12,084 bases of DNA from positions 1 to 12,084 of the forward strand of contig JAQVDF010000015.1 of NCBI GenBank assembly GCA_028698405.1, given 5' to 3'. Each line of letters opens with the position of its first letter. The first letter of the stretch is position 1. Origin of the DNA: Phenylobacterium sp. Lineage in GTDB: Bacteria > Pseudomonadota > Alphaproteobacteria > Caulobacterales > Caulobacteraceae. The translations under genes were made by a program, and so were the position numbers. Below are positions 1 to 8,142 of this stretch, one piece after another. The notes under the pieces are model-generated. The model saw only the letters and a program-made list of their open reading frames with translations. It ran no database searches and had not been told where the DNA came from.

Positions 1-88
1 AAAGGAAAAAGACCGAGATGAAATGATAATCAAATTTCATCAACCTATAGCAAAAATTGCTGACGAAGCAAGTCAGTTAATTAATGAT
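1..88. other. AT-rich segment of apparently foreign origin at the left edge
   Basis: I count 28 G/C in the first 90 bases (about 31%), against roughly 70% in the rest of the window. Read in the nusA frame the segment is open from base 2. Its codons are very unlike its neighbours: ATA twice, TTA, TTT, CAT, CAA, CCT, ATT twice, AGT and AAT all appear within about 30 codons. From ACG at 89 onward the codons switch abruptly to GC-ending ones. The encoded residues do not look like a NusA N-terminus. I cannot identify the source. A chimeric read or contig end is the simplest explanation; a real insertion or rearrangement into nusA is the alternative. Confidence 0.7.
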
Positions 89-1528
89 ACGACCTGGAAC
101 GTCGAGGAAGGCGAGGAGGAGCCGGTCGGCATCATCCGCCTGTCCGACGCCAAGCGGACCGACAAGGACGCCTTCGTGGGCAAGGTCTACGAAGAGATCC
201 TGCCGCCGTTCGAGTTCGGCCGCGTGCAGACCCAGATGGCCCGCCAGGTGGTGACCTCGAAGGTCCGCGAGGCCGAGCGCGAGCGCCAGTACGAGGAGTT
301 CAAGGACCGGGTCGGCGAGATCGTCAACGGCGTGGTCAAGCGGGTCGAGTACGGCAACGTCGTCGTCGACCTGGGCCGCGGCGAAGGCATCATGCGCCGC
401 GACCAATCGATCCCGCGCGAGAACTTCAACATCGGCGACCGGATCCGCTGCTACATCTACGACGTGCGCCGCGAGACCAAGGGCCCGCAGATCCTGCTGT
501 CCCGCGCCCACGGCGGCTTCATGGCCAAGCTGTTCGCCCAGGAGGTGCCGGAGGTCTACGACGGGGTCATCGAGATCCGCGCCGTGGCCCGCGACCCGGG
601 CAGCCGCGCCAAGATGGCGGTGGTCTCCAACGATTCCTCCATCGACCCGGTCGGCGCCTGCGTCGGCATGCGGGGCTCGCGCGTGCAGGCGGTGGTCGCC
701 GAGCTGCAGGGCGAGAAGATCGACATCATCCAGTGGAGCCCCGACGAGGCGACCTTCATCGTCAACGCCCTGGCCCCCGCCGAGGTCAGCAAGGTGGTGA
801 TGGACGAGGAGGACGAGCGGGTCGAGGTGGTGGTGCCCGACGATCAGCTGTCGCTGGCCATCGGCCGGCGCGGCCAGAACGTGCGCCTCGCCAGCCAGCT
901 GACCGGCTGGCAGATCGACATCATGACCGAGAGCCAGGAGAGCGAGCGCCGTCAGCGCGAGTTCACCGAGCGCACCGCCCTGTTCCAGGAAGCCCTGGAC
1001 GTGGACGAGGTCATCGCCCAGCTGCTGGTCACCGAGGGCTTCGCCTCGGTCGAGGACGTGGCCTACGTCGACGCCTCGGAGATCGCCGCCATCGAGGGCT
1101 TCGACGAGGACACCGCGGAGGAGATCCAGGCCCGGGCCCGCGACTGGCTCGACAAGGAAGCGGCCGAGTACGACGCCAAGCGCCGCGAGCTGGGCGTCGA
1201 GGACGCGCTGCTGGAAATCGAAGGCATCACCCTGCCGATGGCCGTGGCCCTGGGCGAGAACGACGTGAAGACCGTCGAGGACCTGGCCGGCCTGGTGCCC
1301 GACGACCTGCGCGGCTGGTTCGAGTCCAAGAACGGCGAGCGGGTCCGCGAGCCCGGCATCCTGGAGGCCTTCGGCCTCGACGCCGCCGACGCCGAGCTGC
1401 TGATCATGCGCGCCCGGGTGGCGATGGGCTGGGTCGATCCCTCCGAGCTGCCGCAGGCCGACGAGGGCGAGCCCGATCCCGAGGACCTGGAAGCCGCCGA
1501 GATGCTCGGCGAGGCGCGCGACGCCTGA
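2..1528 (+). CDS. nusA: Transcription termination/antitermination factor NusA (5' end missing or replaced)
   Basis: NusA binds RNA polymerase and nascent RNA and modulates pausing, termination and antitermination in the cytoplasm. The frame is open from base 2; the first in-frame ATG is at 23, and residue numbers here count from it. Recognisable NusA starts near residue 23-25. It continues through the end of the N-terminal domain ([18 protein letters not shown]), an S1 domain (about 98-161), KH1 with GMRG at 215-218, and KH2 with GRRG at 281-284. A C-terminal region with two acidic helix-hairpin-helix-like repeats follows (about 328-378 and 395-470). By alignment in memory with E. coli NusA, some 60 residues of the RNA-polymerase-binding N-terminal domain are absent. 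They are replaced by residues encoded by the AT-rich segment. Ylxr follows after 60 bases. Identity of the body is secure; the true start is not in this window or has been lost. Confidence 0.93.
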   Translation, partial: KEKDRDEMIIKFHQPIAKIADEASQLINDTTWNVEEGEEEPVGIIRLSDAKRTDKDAFVGKVYEEILPPFEFGRVQTQMARQVVTSKVREAERERQYEEFKDRVGEIVNGVVKRVEYGNVVVDLGRGEGIMRRDQSIPRENFNIGDRIRCYIYDVRRETKGPQILLSRAHGGFMAKLFAQEVPEVYDGVIEIRAVARDPGSRAKMAVVSNDSSIDPVGACVGMRGSRVQAVVAELQGEKIDIIQWSPDEATFIVNALAPAEVSKVVMDEEDERVEVVVPDDQLSLAIGRRGQNVRLASQLTGWQIDIMTESQESERRQREFTERTALFQEALDVDEVIAQLLVTEGFASVEDVAYVDASEIAAIEGFDEDTAEEIQARARDWLDKEAAEYDAKRRELGVEDALLEIEGITLPMAVALGENDVKTVEDLAGLVPDDLRGWFESKNGERVREPGILEAFGLDAADAELLIMRARVAMGWVDPSELPQADEGEPDPEDLEAAEMLGEARDA

Positions 1529-1541
1529 GCCGTCTAAGGCA

Positions 1542-1570
1542 GGGCCGCGTGGTCGCCTGACCCGCGGCCC
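1542..1570 (+). promoter_or_regulatory. Strong RNA hairpin between nusA and ylxR
   Basis: The arms 1542-1549 (GGGCCGCG) and 1563-1570 (CGCGGCCC) are perfectly complementary. Inside them GGTC (1551-1554) pairs with GACC (1559-1562) around a GCCT tetraloop, leaving one bulged base at 1550. This makes a 12-bp stem. No T-run follows, so it is not a standard intrinsic terminator. The ylxR Shine-Dalgarno GGGAG (1577-1581) begins seven bases after the stem. A role in mRNA processing, stability or partial attenuation is possible but inferred. Confidence 0.55.
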
Positions 1571-1588
1571 GGTCTCGGGAGTGCGCGC

Positions 1589-2227
1589 ATGACCACCCAC
1601 GCCGAAGCCCACCGCGAGCGCCGCGACATCGTTTCCGGCCATCCGATGGACGAAGACCGGCTGATCCGCTTCGTCGCGGGGCCGGACGGAACGGTGGTCC
1701 CGGATCTCGGCCGCAAGCTGCCGGGGCGGGGAATCTGGGTGGCCGCCGACCGCGCGGCGGTCGAACAGGCGGTGAAGAAGAACGCCTTCTCCAGGTCCGC
1801 CAAGACCAGGCTCGCGCCCCCGGCCGACCTCGCCGACCAGGTGGAGGCGCTTCTGTCGCGGCGGGTTCTGGACGGACTCGGGCTTGCAAGACGCGCCGGG
1901 GCGCTTATCTCGGGGTTCGAGAAGACGGCCGCCGCGATCAGGAGCGGCCGGGCGCGCTGGCTGGTCGAGGCGACCGACGGCGCCGAGGACGGCAGGCGCA
2001 AGCTGCTGGCCCTGACTCGCAAGGTTCCCCAGCCGCCCGAAGTGCTCGGCATCTTCACCTCCGAGCAATTGGGTTTGGCCTTGGGGCTGGAGAATGTGAT
2101 ACACACCGCCTTCCTTGCGGGGCGCGTAGCCGAGCGCTGGACGGTCGACGTCCGGCGCCTGTCCGGCTTCCGTCCGCTCCTTCCTGCGAGTTGGCGCGAG
2201 GAGCCGGTACCGGGCGATGGGGCTTAG
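1589..2227 (+). CDS. ylxR: YlxR (DUF448) RNA-binding protein fused to an L7Ae-like domain
   Basis: This is a 212-residue protein in the standard slot between nusA and infB. The YlxR domain spans about residues 10-75. It shows the family pattern RR-x-IVSG, then LIRFVAGPDG, VVPDL and LPGRGIWV (GRG at 46-48), followed by a lysine-rich helix (VKKNAFSR). The second half, about 92-190, contains GLARRAGALISGFEK and a later SEQLGLALGLENVIHTAF. It resembles the L7Ae/L30e fold that alphaproteobacterial YlxR proteins often carry. The family is associated with RNA binding; its exact role is not well defined. The cysteine common after the N-terminal Arg in other YlxR proteins is Asp13 here. The start at 1589 is supported by GGGAG at 1577-1581, seven bases upstream. 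It is probably cotranscribed with nusA and infB. Confidence 0.88.
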   Translation: MTTHAEAHRERRDIVSGHPMDEDRLIRFVAGPDGTVVPDLGRKLPGRGIWVAADRAAVEQAVKKNAFSRSAKTRLAPPADLADQVEALLSRRVLDGLGLARRAGALISGFEKTAAAIRSGRARWLVEATDGAEDGRRKLLALTRKVPQPPEVLGIFTSEQLGLALGLENVIHTAFLAGRVAERWTVDVRRLSGFRPLLPASWREEPVPGDGA

Positions 2228-2261
2228 GCTCCGTGGCCCATGAGCTGTTTTCAAGACGTGG

Positions 2262-2278
2262 GGCCGGATTTGCCGGCC
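2262..2278 (+). promoter_or_regulatory. Short hairpin upstream of infB
   Basis: GGCCGG (2262-2267) pairs with CCGGCC (2273-2278) around a five-base ATTTG loop, in the 69-base gap between ylxR and infB. No T-run follows, so termination is unlikely. InfB has only a weak Shine-Dalgarno (GCGAG at 2289-2293, very close to the ATG). The structure may influence initiation, but this short GC-rich palindrome could be incidental. Confidence 0.25.
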
Positions 2279-2296
2279 GCTGAGTAAAGCGAGCGC

Positions 2297-5248
2297 ATGA
2301 GCGACGAGAACAACAACGGCCGACCTGGCGGACGCCCGCCCCTGACCCTCAAGCCCCGCGGTGCAGGGTCGGTCAGCGCTGGCACCGTGAAGCAGAGCTT
2401 CAGCCACGGCCGTTCCAAGACCGTGGTCGTGGAGACCAAGCGGCCGCGCACGCACGCGCCGCAGGGCGGCAATATGGCCGGCCCGTCCGCGGCCGAGCGC
2501 CGGGGGTTCGACGGCGGCCGCGCCGGTCCCTCCGCTGCGCCGCGCGGTCCTGCGCCGGGCGCCGACGGCTCGAACCTGTCGCCCGAGGAGCAACGCGCCC
2601 GCCAGCGGGCCATTGAGCTCGCCCGCGAACAGCAAGTCCGCCAGGCCGCCGAGCGCCGCGCCCGCGAAGAGCGCGCCCGCGCCGAAGCCGAAGCCGCTGC
2701 GCGCGCCGTCGCGCAGGCCGCCGCCGCGCCGCAGACGCCGGCCGCTCCCGAGCCGCCGGCCCAGCAGGCCCAGGCCCCCGCCGCTCAGCAGCCCCAGGCT
2801 CCGCAGGCTCCGCAGGCGCCCAGCGCGCCGCAGACTCCGGCGCCGGCCGCCCCGCGGGCGAGCGCGCCCGGCCAGACGCGCACCTACACGCCCTCGGCCG
2901 ACCGCCGCGACGACCGGCCGAGCACCACCACCTACCGCCCGGAGCGGCCCTCGGCCCGCTTCGAGGGTGCGAGCTTCAACCAGCGCGCCCCGCGGCAGGA
3001 CGACGGCTTCCGACGCGACCGCGACGATCGCGGACCGCGTCCGACGGGCGAGCGTCAGGCCCAGCGCCCCGCGCCGGGCGGCCGCCCGGCGCGTCCGGGC
3101 GACACCGTCCGCTACTCGGCCCTGGCTCCGCGGCCTGCGCCGGGCGGCGCGCCGCGCCCAGGCGGCCCGCGTCCGCCGCGCGTCGGCGCTCCTGCGCCGC
3201 CCGCGACACCCGAAATCCAACGGGCCACCCGCCAGCCGCCGCGCCCCGGCGTCAACCTCGACCGCCGTCCGGACGACGACGACGACGCGCGCCGCCGGGC
3301 GAACGCCCCCAAGGCGATCAGCCGCGTCAAGGGGGCCCCGCAGCGCCGCGAAGGCCGCCTGACCATCCAGGCCGTGGCCGGAGACGACGAGGGCGCGGTC
3401 GAACGGATGCGCTCCCTGGCCTCGGTCCGCCGGGCTCGCGAACGCGAGCGCGAAAAGCGCAAGGGCGGCGCCCAGGAGCAGGTGCGCACGGCCCGTGAGG
3501 TCGTCATCCCCGACGTCATCACCGTCAGCGAACTGGCCAGCCGGATGGCCGTCCGCGGCGTCGAGGTCATCAAGTTCCTGATGCGTCAGGGCGTGATGCT
3601 GAAGATCAACGACGTTATCGACAACGACACCGCCGAGCTGGTGGCCACCGAGTTCGGCCACACCGTCAAGCGCGTGTCGGAAGCCGACGTCGAAGAGGGC
3701 TTCATCGGCGCCGAGGACGTCGACGATCATCTGCTGCCGCGCCCGGCGGTGGTGACCGTGATGGGCCACGTCGACCACGGCAAGACCAGCCTGCTCGACG
3801 CCCTGCGCTCCACCGACGTGGTGTCCGGCGAGCACGGCGGCATCACCCAGCACATCGGCGCCTATCAGGTGCGGCTGGAGAACGACCAGCGGGTCACCTT
3901 CCTGGACACCCCCGGCCACGCCGCCTTCTCGGCGATGCGGGCCCGCGGGGCCAACGTCACCGACATCGTCATCCTGGTGGTGGCGGCGGACGACGGGGTG
4001 ATGCCGCAGACCGTGGAAGCCATCCAGCACGCCAAGGCGGCCGGCGCCCCGATCATCGTGGCGATCAACAAGATCGACAAACCGGACGCCGATCCGAACC
4101 GGGTGATCAACGAGCTGCTGCAGTACGAGATCGTCGTCGAAAGCCTCGGCGGCGACACCCAGGTGGTGCACGTCTCCGCGCTGAAGCGGCAGGGCCTGGA
4201 CGAACTGATCGAGGCCATCCTGCTGCAGGCCGAACTGCTGGACCTCAAGGCCAACCCGGACCGCACCGCGGACGGCGTGGTCATCGAGGCCAAGCTCGAC
4301 CGGGGCCGCGGGGCGGTCTCCACGGTGCTGGTCAAGCGCGGCACCCTGAAGCGCGGCGACATCGTCGTGGCCGGGTCCAACTTCGGCCGCGTTCGCGCCC
4401 TGCTCAACGAGCGCGGCGAACAGCTCGACGAGGCCGGCCCCTCCACGCCGGTCGAGATTCTCGGCCTGGACGGCACGCCCGATCCGGGCGAGCCCTTCGC
4501 CGTGGTGGAGAGCGAGGCCCGGGCCCGCGAAATCACCGAGTACCGCATCCGCGTCAAGCGCGAGAAGGCCGGCGCTCCGGTGCAGGGCGCCTCGCTGGCC
4601 GAGATGATGGCCAAGCTCGCCGACAAGAAGGTCTCCGAGCTGCCGGTCCTCATCAAGGCGGACGTCCAGGGCTCGGCCGAAGCCATCGTCGGCTCGCTGG
4701 ACAAGCTGGCCACCGACGAGGTCCGCGCGCGGATCATCCTGTCGGGGGCCGGTGCGATCAGCGAAAGCGACGTGATGCTGGCCAAGGGCGCCGGCGCGCC
4801 GATCCTCGGCTTCAACGTCCGCGCCTCCAAGCAGGCGCGCGACCTGGCCGAGCACGAGGGCGTCGAGATCCGCTACTACGCGATCATCTACGACCTGATC
4901 GACGACATCAAAGGCGTGCTCTCGGGCATGCTGGCGCCGATCCAGCGCGAAACCTTCCTCGGCAACGCCGAGGTGCTGCAGGTGTTCGACATCACCAAGG
5001 TCGGCAAGGTCGCCGGCTGCCGCGTCACCGACGGCGTGGTCCGCAAGGGCGCCCGTGTCCGGATCATCCGCCAGGACGTGGTGGTGCTCGAGCTCGGCGT
5101 CCTGCAGACGCTCAAGCGCTTCAAGGACGAGGCCAACGAAGTCCAGGCCGGCCAGGAATGCGGCATGACCTTCCAGGGCTTCCAGGACATCAAGCCCGGC
5201 GACGTCATCGAGTGCTTCACCCTCGAAGAGGTCAAGCGCTCGCTCTGA
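2297..5248 (+). CDS. infB: Translation initiation factor IF-2
   Basis: IF2 is the GTPase that delivers initiator fMet-tRNA to the 30S subunit and promotes 70S joining. This 983-residue protein is long, as in other alphaproteobacteria. The N-terminus has the family's [20 protein letters not shown] stretch. A low-complexity region rich in Ala, Pro, Gln and Arg follows, about 80-350. The IF2_N domain is near 400-455 ([16 protein letters not shown]). The GTPase motifs are complete: G1 GHVDHGKT at 490-497, G2 GIT at 515-517, G3 DTPGH at 537-541, G4 NKID at 591-594, G5 SALK at 627-630. A beta-barrel domain begins near 665 and the fMet-tRNA-binding C-terminal domain covers about 905-983. The ATG at 2297 matches the known family N-terminus despite a weak Shine-Dalgarno. 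An intrinsic terminator follows 24 bases after the stop. Confidence 0.98.
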   Translation: MSDENNNGRPGGRPPLTLKPRGAGSVSAGTVKQSFSHGRSKTVVVETKRPRTHAPQGGNMAGPSAAERRGFDGGRAGPSAAPRGPAPGADGSNLSPEEQRARQRAIELAREQQVRQAAERRAREERARAEAEAAARAVAQAAAAPQTPAAPEPPAQQAQAPAAQQPQAPQAPQAPSAPQTPAPAAPRASAPGQTRTYTPSADRRDDRPSTTTYRPERPSARFEGASFNQRAPRQDDGFRRDRDDRGPRPTGERQAQRPAPGGRPARPGDTVRYSALAPRPAPGGAPRPGGPRPPRVGAPAPPATPEIQRATRQPPRPGVNLDRRPDDDDDARRRANAPKAISRVKGAPQRREGRLTIQAVAGDDEGAVERMRSLASVRRAREREREKRKGGAQEQVRTAREVVIPDVITVSELASRMAVRGVEVIKFLMRQGVMLKINDVIDNDTAELVATEFGHTVKRVSEADVEEGFIGAEDVDDHLLPRPAVVTVMGHVDHGKTSLLDALRSTDVVSGEHGGITQHIGAYQVRLENDQRVTFLDTPGHAAFSAMRARGANVTDIVILVVAADDGVMPQTVEAIQHAKAAGAPIIVAINKIDKPDADPNRVINELLQYEIVVESLGGDTQVVHVSALKRQGLDELIEAILLQAELLDLKANPDRTADGVVIEAKLDRGRGAVSTVLVKRGTLKRGDIVVAGSNFGRVRALLNERGEQLDEAGPSTPVEILGLDGTPDPGEPFAVVESEARAREITEYRIRVKREKAGAPVQGASLAEMMAKLADKKVSELPVLIKADVQGSAEAIVGSLDKLATDEVRARIILSGAGAISESDVMLAKGAGAPILGFNVRASKQARDLAEHEGVEIRYYAIIYDLIDDIKGVLSGMLAPIQRETFLGNAEVLQVFDITKVGKVAGCRVTDGVVRKGARVRIIRQDVVVLELGVLQTLKRFKDEANEVQAGQECGMTFQGFQDIKPGDVIECFTLEEVKRSL
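2795..2821 (+). repeat. Tandem 9-base repeat in the IF2 linker
   Basis: CAGGCTCCG occurs twice in tandem (2795-2803, 2804-2812), followed by the variant CAGGCGCCC (2813-2821). It encodes three Gln-Ala-Pro units at IF2 residues 167-175, inside a longer Ala/Pro/Gln-rich disordered stretch. It is in frame and typical of slippage-prone linker DNA. Confidence 0.7.
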
Positions 5249-5272
5249 CGGCCACCGAGCCGCTCAACGATC

Positions 5273-5303
5273 AGGGCCCCGGAGGCGACTCCGGGGCCCT
5301 TTT
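5273..5303 (+). terminator. Rho-independent terminator after infB
   Basis: GGGCCCCGGA (5274-5283) and TCCGGGGCCC (5290-5299) form a perfect 10-bp stem with loop GGCGAC. A5273-T5300 can extend it to 11 bp. TTTT at 5300-5303 follows directly. It lies 24 bases after the infB stop and should end the nusA-ylxR-infB transcript. Confidence 0.92.
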
Positions 5304-5320
5304 CGCGCCTGGCCGGCCGG

Positions 5321-5335
5321 CGCCATAGTCCGGCC
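5321..5335 (+). promoter_or_regulatory. Candidate -10 element for a leaderless lipoprotein transcript
   Basis: CATAGT at 5324-5329 matches TATAAT at four of six positions, including the key A and the final T. It ends six bases before the ATG at 5336, the spacing expected if transcription starts at the A of the start codon. No Shine-Dalgarno precedes that ATG. The promoter sits just downstream of the infB terminator. No convincing -35 is seen. Leaderless mRNAs are common in Caulobacter, which makes the reading plausible but unproven. Confidence 0.4.
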
Positions 5336-5869
5336 ATGCCTGCGCAGGATCACCGGGCCATGCCGCGTCTCGCCGCCCTCTTGGCCGCCGTCCTGCTGCT
5401 CGCCGGCTGCGCCACCGTGCAGCGCTACGATGCGGCCCAGGACGTCCACGCTCTGCTGGTCGCGATCCGCGACAACGACCGCGCGACCTTCGACCGGCAC
5501 GTGGACCGCCGGGCCTTGAAGCGCCAGCTCGAGGCCCGGCTGATCGACGAGGCGCAGGGCTCGGGGGCGCCCGGCCTGCTTCAAGGCCTCGGGATCACCC
5601 TGGTCGAGCCGGTCGCCGAGCTGGCCGGCGAACTGCTGATCCAGCCGAGGGTGTTCCGCTGGGTGGCCGAGTCCTACGGCTATCGCCGCACCGACCCGCT
5701 CCCCAGCCCGATGGCCATCTCGCCGGCCCTGCGGCCGATCGGCGGCGGCCGCGTCTGCGCGACGACCAAGTCCGGCGGGCCCTGCGTGCTGGTGTTCGCC
5801 CGCAGCGAGGGCGTCTGGAAGCTGAGCGGCTTCGAGGGCGACATTTCGATGCTGCGCGCGCGCCGCTGA
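5336..5869 (+). CDS. DUF2939-type lipoprotein
   Basis: This predicted small outer- or inner-membrane lipoprotein has no known biochemical function. From the ATG at 5336 it is 177 residues. A second in-frame ATG at 5360 gives 169 residues beginning MPRLAALLAAVLLLAGC. That is an ideal lipoprotein signal, with lipobox LAGC and the lipidated Cys at residue 17. AGGA at 5346-5349 lies ten bases before the second ATG and favours it; the leaderless-type -10 favours the first. The body resembles DUF2939: a helical AAQDVHALLVAIRDNDRATFDRHVD segment, then ALKRQLEARL, and a C-terminal LVFARSEGVWKLSGFEGD strand pair. It is isolated by the infB terminator upstream and followed closely (17 bases) by the hydrolase gene, with which it may be cotranscribed. 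Family assignment is from pattern recall, with moderate certainty. Confidence 0.8.
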   Translation: MPAQDHRAMPRLAALLAAVLLLAGCATVQRYDAAQDVHALLVAIRDNDRATFDRHVDRRALKRQLEARLIDEAQGSGAPGLLQGLGITLVEPVAELAGELLIQPRVFRWVAESYGYRRTDPLPSPMAISPALRPIGGGRVCATTKSGGPCVLVFARSEGVWKLSGFEGDISMLRARR

Positions 5870-5870
5870 G

Positions 5871-5886
5871 GCGCCTAACATGGGCC
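5871..5886 (+). promoter_or_regulatory. Candidate -10 element for a leaderless hydrolase transcript
   Basis: TAACAT at 5876-5881 matches TATAAT at four of six positions and ends five bases before the ATG at 5887. The surrounding GCGCC and GGCCATG are shared with the lipoprotein start (GCGCC...GGCCATG). No clear Shine-Dalgarno exists. The similarity of the two start regions suggests the same leaderless initiation mode, though the motif is short. Confidence 0.3.
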
Positions 5887-6681
5887 ATGGACAAGCCCGT
5901 CGAGCTGCCCGGCTACCAGCGCTTCGAGTTCGCCCACGAGGGGCGGACGCGGACGGTCTACCGCAAGGGGACCGGGCCCGCCGTCATCGTGATCCACGAG
6001 ATGCCGGGGTTGCACCCGCTGGTGCTGCGCTTCGCCGACCGGGTCGCCGAAGCCGGCATGACCGTCTTCTGCCCGAGCCTGTTCGGCGAACCGGGCCGGC
6101 CGGTCTCGGCCGGCTATGCGCTGGGCGAACTGGCCAGGGGCTGCGTGCGGGCCGAATTCGCCGCCTGGGCGACCGACCGATCGAGTCCCATCGTCGACTG
6201 GCTGAGGGCGCTGGCCCGCAAGGCCCACGGCGAGTGCGGCGGAAACGGCGTGGGGGCGGTCGGCATGTGCTTCACCGGCGGCTTCGCCCTGGCGATGATG
6301 ACCGATCCGGCCGTGGTCGCTCCGGTGCTCTCCCAGCCCTCGCTGCCGCTGCCGTTCGGGTCGCAGAAGCGCGCCGCGGCGATCGGCGCCTCGCCCAGGG
6401 AGATCGCCTGCGTCCGCCAGCGGCTGGAGGCGGAGGACCTTTCGATCATCGGCCTGCGGTTCTTCCGCGACCCCTTCGTGCCGGACGCCCGCTTCAAGAC
6501 CTACCGGACCGAGTTCGGGACGCGCTTCGAGGCGATCGAGATCGATCCCAAGGACGCCGCACCCGGGCCCGGCCCGCCCCACTCGGTGCTGACCATCCAT
6601 CTGAACGAGGACGGCCCCACCAAGGCGGCCGAGCGACGGGTGATCGAGTTCTTTCGCCAGCGGACCGGCGCGGACGCCTGA
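5887..6681 (+). CDS. Dienelactone hydrolase family protein (Cys nucleophile)
   Basis: This 264-residue alpha/beta-hydrolase-fold protein of the dienelactone hydrolase (DLH) family has no signal peptide and is probably cytoplasmic. The strand VIVIHEMPGL (33-42) supplies Glu38, matching the catalytic-pocket Glu of DLH. The nucleophile elbow is G-M-C-F-T-G with Cys128, the cysteine typical of DLH rather than the usual serine. Asp195 in RDPFVPD is the likely acid and His232 in PPHSVLT the likely base (or, less likely, His238). Family members hydrolyse cyclic ester substrates such as dienelactone in chlorocatechol breakdown, but many have unknown substrates. No aromatic-degradation genes are nearby, so I do not assign one. 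The ATG at 5887 lies 17 bases after the lipoprotein stop. An overlapping frame starting at 5880 has no family resemblance and is a shadow. Confidence 0.88.
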   Translation: MDKPVELPGYQRFEFAHEGRTRTVYRKGTGPAVIVIHEMPGLHPLVLRFADRVAEAGMTVFCPSLFGEPGRPVSAGYALGELARGCVRAEFAAWATDRSSPIVDWLRALARKAHGECGGNGVGAVGMCFTGGFALAMMTDPAVVAPVLSQPSLPLPFGSQKRAAAIGASPREIACVRQRLEAEDLSIIGLRFFRDPFVPDARFKTYRTEFGTRFEAIEIDPKDAAPGPGPPHSVLTIHLNEDGPTKAAERRVIEFFRQRTGADA

Positions 6682-6689
6682 GGCCGCGC

Positions 6690-6719
6690 TCGACTTCGTG
6701 CGCACGCGGCGCTAGAAGC
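6690..6719 (+). promoter_or_regulatory. Candidate sigma-73-type promoter for rbfA-truB-rpsO
   Basis: TCGACT at 6690-6695 resembles TTGACA (four of six). GCTAGAAGC at 6711-6719 matches the Caulobacter -10 consensus GCTANAWC at seven of eight positions. The spacing is within the reported range (14 bases between a 7-base -35 and the GCTA word). Transcription would start near 6725, giving rbfA a leader of roughly 55 bases. The site lies in the 97-base gap after the hydrolase. Confidence 0.55.
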
Positions 6720-6778
6720 CCCGCCTCCCCTGAGCCGGGCGTCCGAACCGCCCTCCAGGCCCGACACGAGGCATCGCC

Positions 6779-7195
6779 ATGAAGCGCTCATCGCCGCACG
6801 GCCGCGGCCAGCCGCAAGGCCCATCCCAACGACAGCTGCGCGCCGGCGAGCTGGTGCGGCACGCCCTCGTCGAGGTGCTGCGCGAAGAGGACATCAGCGA
6901 CGAGGCGCTGGAAGGCGTCTCGGTCACCGTCACCGAGGTGCGGATGAGCCCGGACCTGAAGCACGCCACCTGCTTCGTCGAGCCGCTGGGCGGCGGCCAC
7001 GCGGCCGAGGTGGTGGCGGCGCTGAACCGTCACAGCCGCTTCCTGCGCGGCCGGCTGGGGCGGCACATCGAGCTGAAGTTCACGCCCGACCTGAAGTTCC
7101 TGCACGACGAGAGCTTCGACGAGGCCGCCCGGATGGATCGCCTGTTCCAGGACCCGCGCGTGCAGCGCGACCTGGCCAGCGACGAGGACGACTGA
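6779..7195 (+). CDS. rbfA: 30S ribosome-binding factor RbfA
   Basis: RbfA is a small KH-fold protein that binds immature 30S subunits and assists 16S rRNA 5'-end maturation, notably in the cold. The 138 residues are of normal length. Family landmarks are [14 protein letters not shown] near 21-34, [21 protein letters not shown] (about 47-67), [26 protein letters not shown] (about 82-107) and the C-terminal [11 protein letters not shown]. The N-terminal ~18 residues are basic and probably disordered, and the C-terminal tail is acidic. GAGG at 6768-6771, seven bases before the ATG, fixes the start. Its stop overlaps the truB start by one base (TGATG), indicating translational coupling. It heads the second half of the classical cluster under its own likely promoter. 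Confidence 0.97.
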   Translation: MKRSSPHGRGQPQGPSQRQLRAGELVRHALVEVLREEDISDEALEGVSVTVTEVRMSPDLKHATCFVEPLGGGHAAEVVAALNRHSRFLRGRLGRHIELKFTPDLKFLHDESFDEAARMDRLFQDPRVQRDLASDEDD

Positions 7196-8139
7196 TGGGG
7201 CGGCGGCGCAAGGGCGAAGCGGTCTCGGGTTGGGTCTGCCTGGACAAGCCCTACGACCTCACCTCGACGCATGCGGTCAGCCGCGTGCGGCGGATCTTCA
7301 ACGCCCAGAAGGCCGGCCACGCCGGCACGCTGGACCCGCTGGCCACCGGCATCCTGCCGATCGCCCTGGGCGAGGCGACGAAGACGGTTCCCTTCCTGGT
7401 CGACGCCGACAAGTCCTATCGCTTCACCCTGGCCTGGGGCGCGACCACCACCACCCTCGACCGCGAGGGCGCCGTGGTGGCGACCTCCGACGTGCGGCCG
7501 ACGCGCGAGCAGGTGGAGGCCGCGCTCCCCCGCTTCATCGGCGAGATCGACCAGGTCCCGCCCGCCTTCTCGGCGGTGAAGGTGGAGGGCGAGCGGACCT
7601 ACGACCTGGCCCGCGCCGGCGAGGCGGTCGAGCTGTCCGCCCGCAAGGTGCAGATCCACGACCTGCAGATCGTCGACCTTCCCGACCCGGACCACCTCGC
7701 CCTGGAGATGGACTGCGGCAAGGGCACCTATGTGCGCGCCTTCGTCCGCGACCTGGCCGAGGCGCTGGGCGCCTGCGCTCACGTCGCCGAGCTGCGCCGC
7801 ACCCGCGTGGGGCCGTTCGGGGAGGATCGGGCGATCACGCTGGATGTTCTCGAAGATTTAGGGCATAAGGCCCGCCCATCGGAGGCCCTGCTTCCGGTCG
7901 AGACCGTGCTGGACGACATCCCGGCGCTGGCCGTGACCGCCGAAGACGCCTTCCGATTGAAGCAGGGACGCTCGATCGTTCTCGTTCCCCGTCAGGTGGA
8001 AGCGCTCAAGGCCCGGCTTGCGCCGGGGTCCAGGACCGTTTCCGCGATGGAGGGAGGGATCCTCGTGGCGCTCTGCGAGATGCGCGCCGGCAAGCTCGAG
8101 CCGTCGCGGGTCTTCCATCTGGACCGAGCGGAGAACTGA
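7195..8139 (+). CDS. truB: tRNA pseudouridine(55) synthase TruB
   Basis: TruB isomerises U55 to pseudouridine in the T-loop of tRNAs and also acts as a tRNA chaperone in the cytoplasm. The 314-residue protein has the N-terminal [17 protein letters not shown] motif. The catalytic motif [19 protein letters not shown] carries the essential Asp47. Further landmarks are the [18 protein letters not shown] strand, [26 protein letters not shown], and [21 protein letters not shown]-terminal TruB_C/PUA-like domain follows (about 235-314). The ATG overlaps the rbfA stop. GAGGA at 7184-7188, inside the rbfA tail, serves as Shine-Dalgarno with a six-base spacer. RpsO starts three bases after its stop, so the three genes should be one transcript. 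Confidence 0.98.
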   Translation: MGRRRKGEAVSGWVCLDKPYDLTSTHAVSRVRRIFNAQKAGHAGTLDPLATGILPIALGEATKTVPFLVDADKSYRFTLAWGATTTTLDREGAVVATSDVRPTREQVEAALPRFIGEIDQVPPAFSAVKVEGERTYDLARAGEAVELSARKVQIHDLQIVDLPDPDHLALEMDCGKGTYVRAFVRDLAEALGACAHVAELRRTRVGPFGEDRAITLDVLEDLGHKARPSEALLPVETVLDDIPALAVTAEDAFRLKQGRSIVLVPRQVEALKARLAPGSRTVSAMEGGILVALCEMRAGKLEPSRVFHLDRAEN

Positions 8140-8142
8140 CCG

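Noticed and set aside
2795..2821. The short tandem repeat as a CRISPR or mobile-element signature
   Set aside because: The repeats are contiguous, in frame and encode the Gln-Ala-Pro linker. There are no spacers, and no cas, transposase or integrase genes in the window.
2613..3362. An Arg/Pro-rich 249-codon frame inside infB
   Set aside because: It is a frame-shifted reading of the low-complexity IF2 linker.
77..4855. A 1592-codon open frame on the minus strand across nusA, ylxR and infB
   Set aside because: It is codon-aligned with the sense genes, which all share one frame. It stays open because TTA, CTA and TCA codons are almost never used at this GC content. It ends exactly at the TTA in the AT-rich segment. 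The sequence is compositional shadow.
5880..6782. A 300-codon plus-strand frame overlapping the hydrolase
   Set aside because: It is an Arg/Gly/Ala-rich out-of-frame translation. The 5887 frame has the DLH motifs and normal codon positions.
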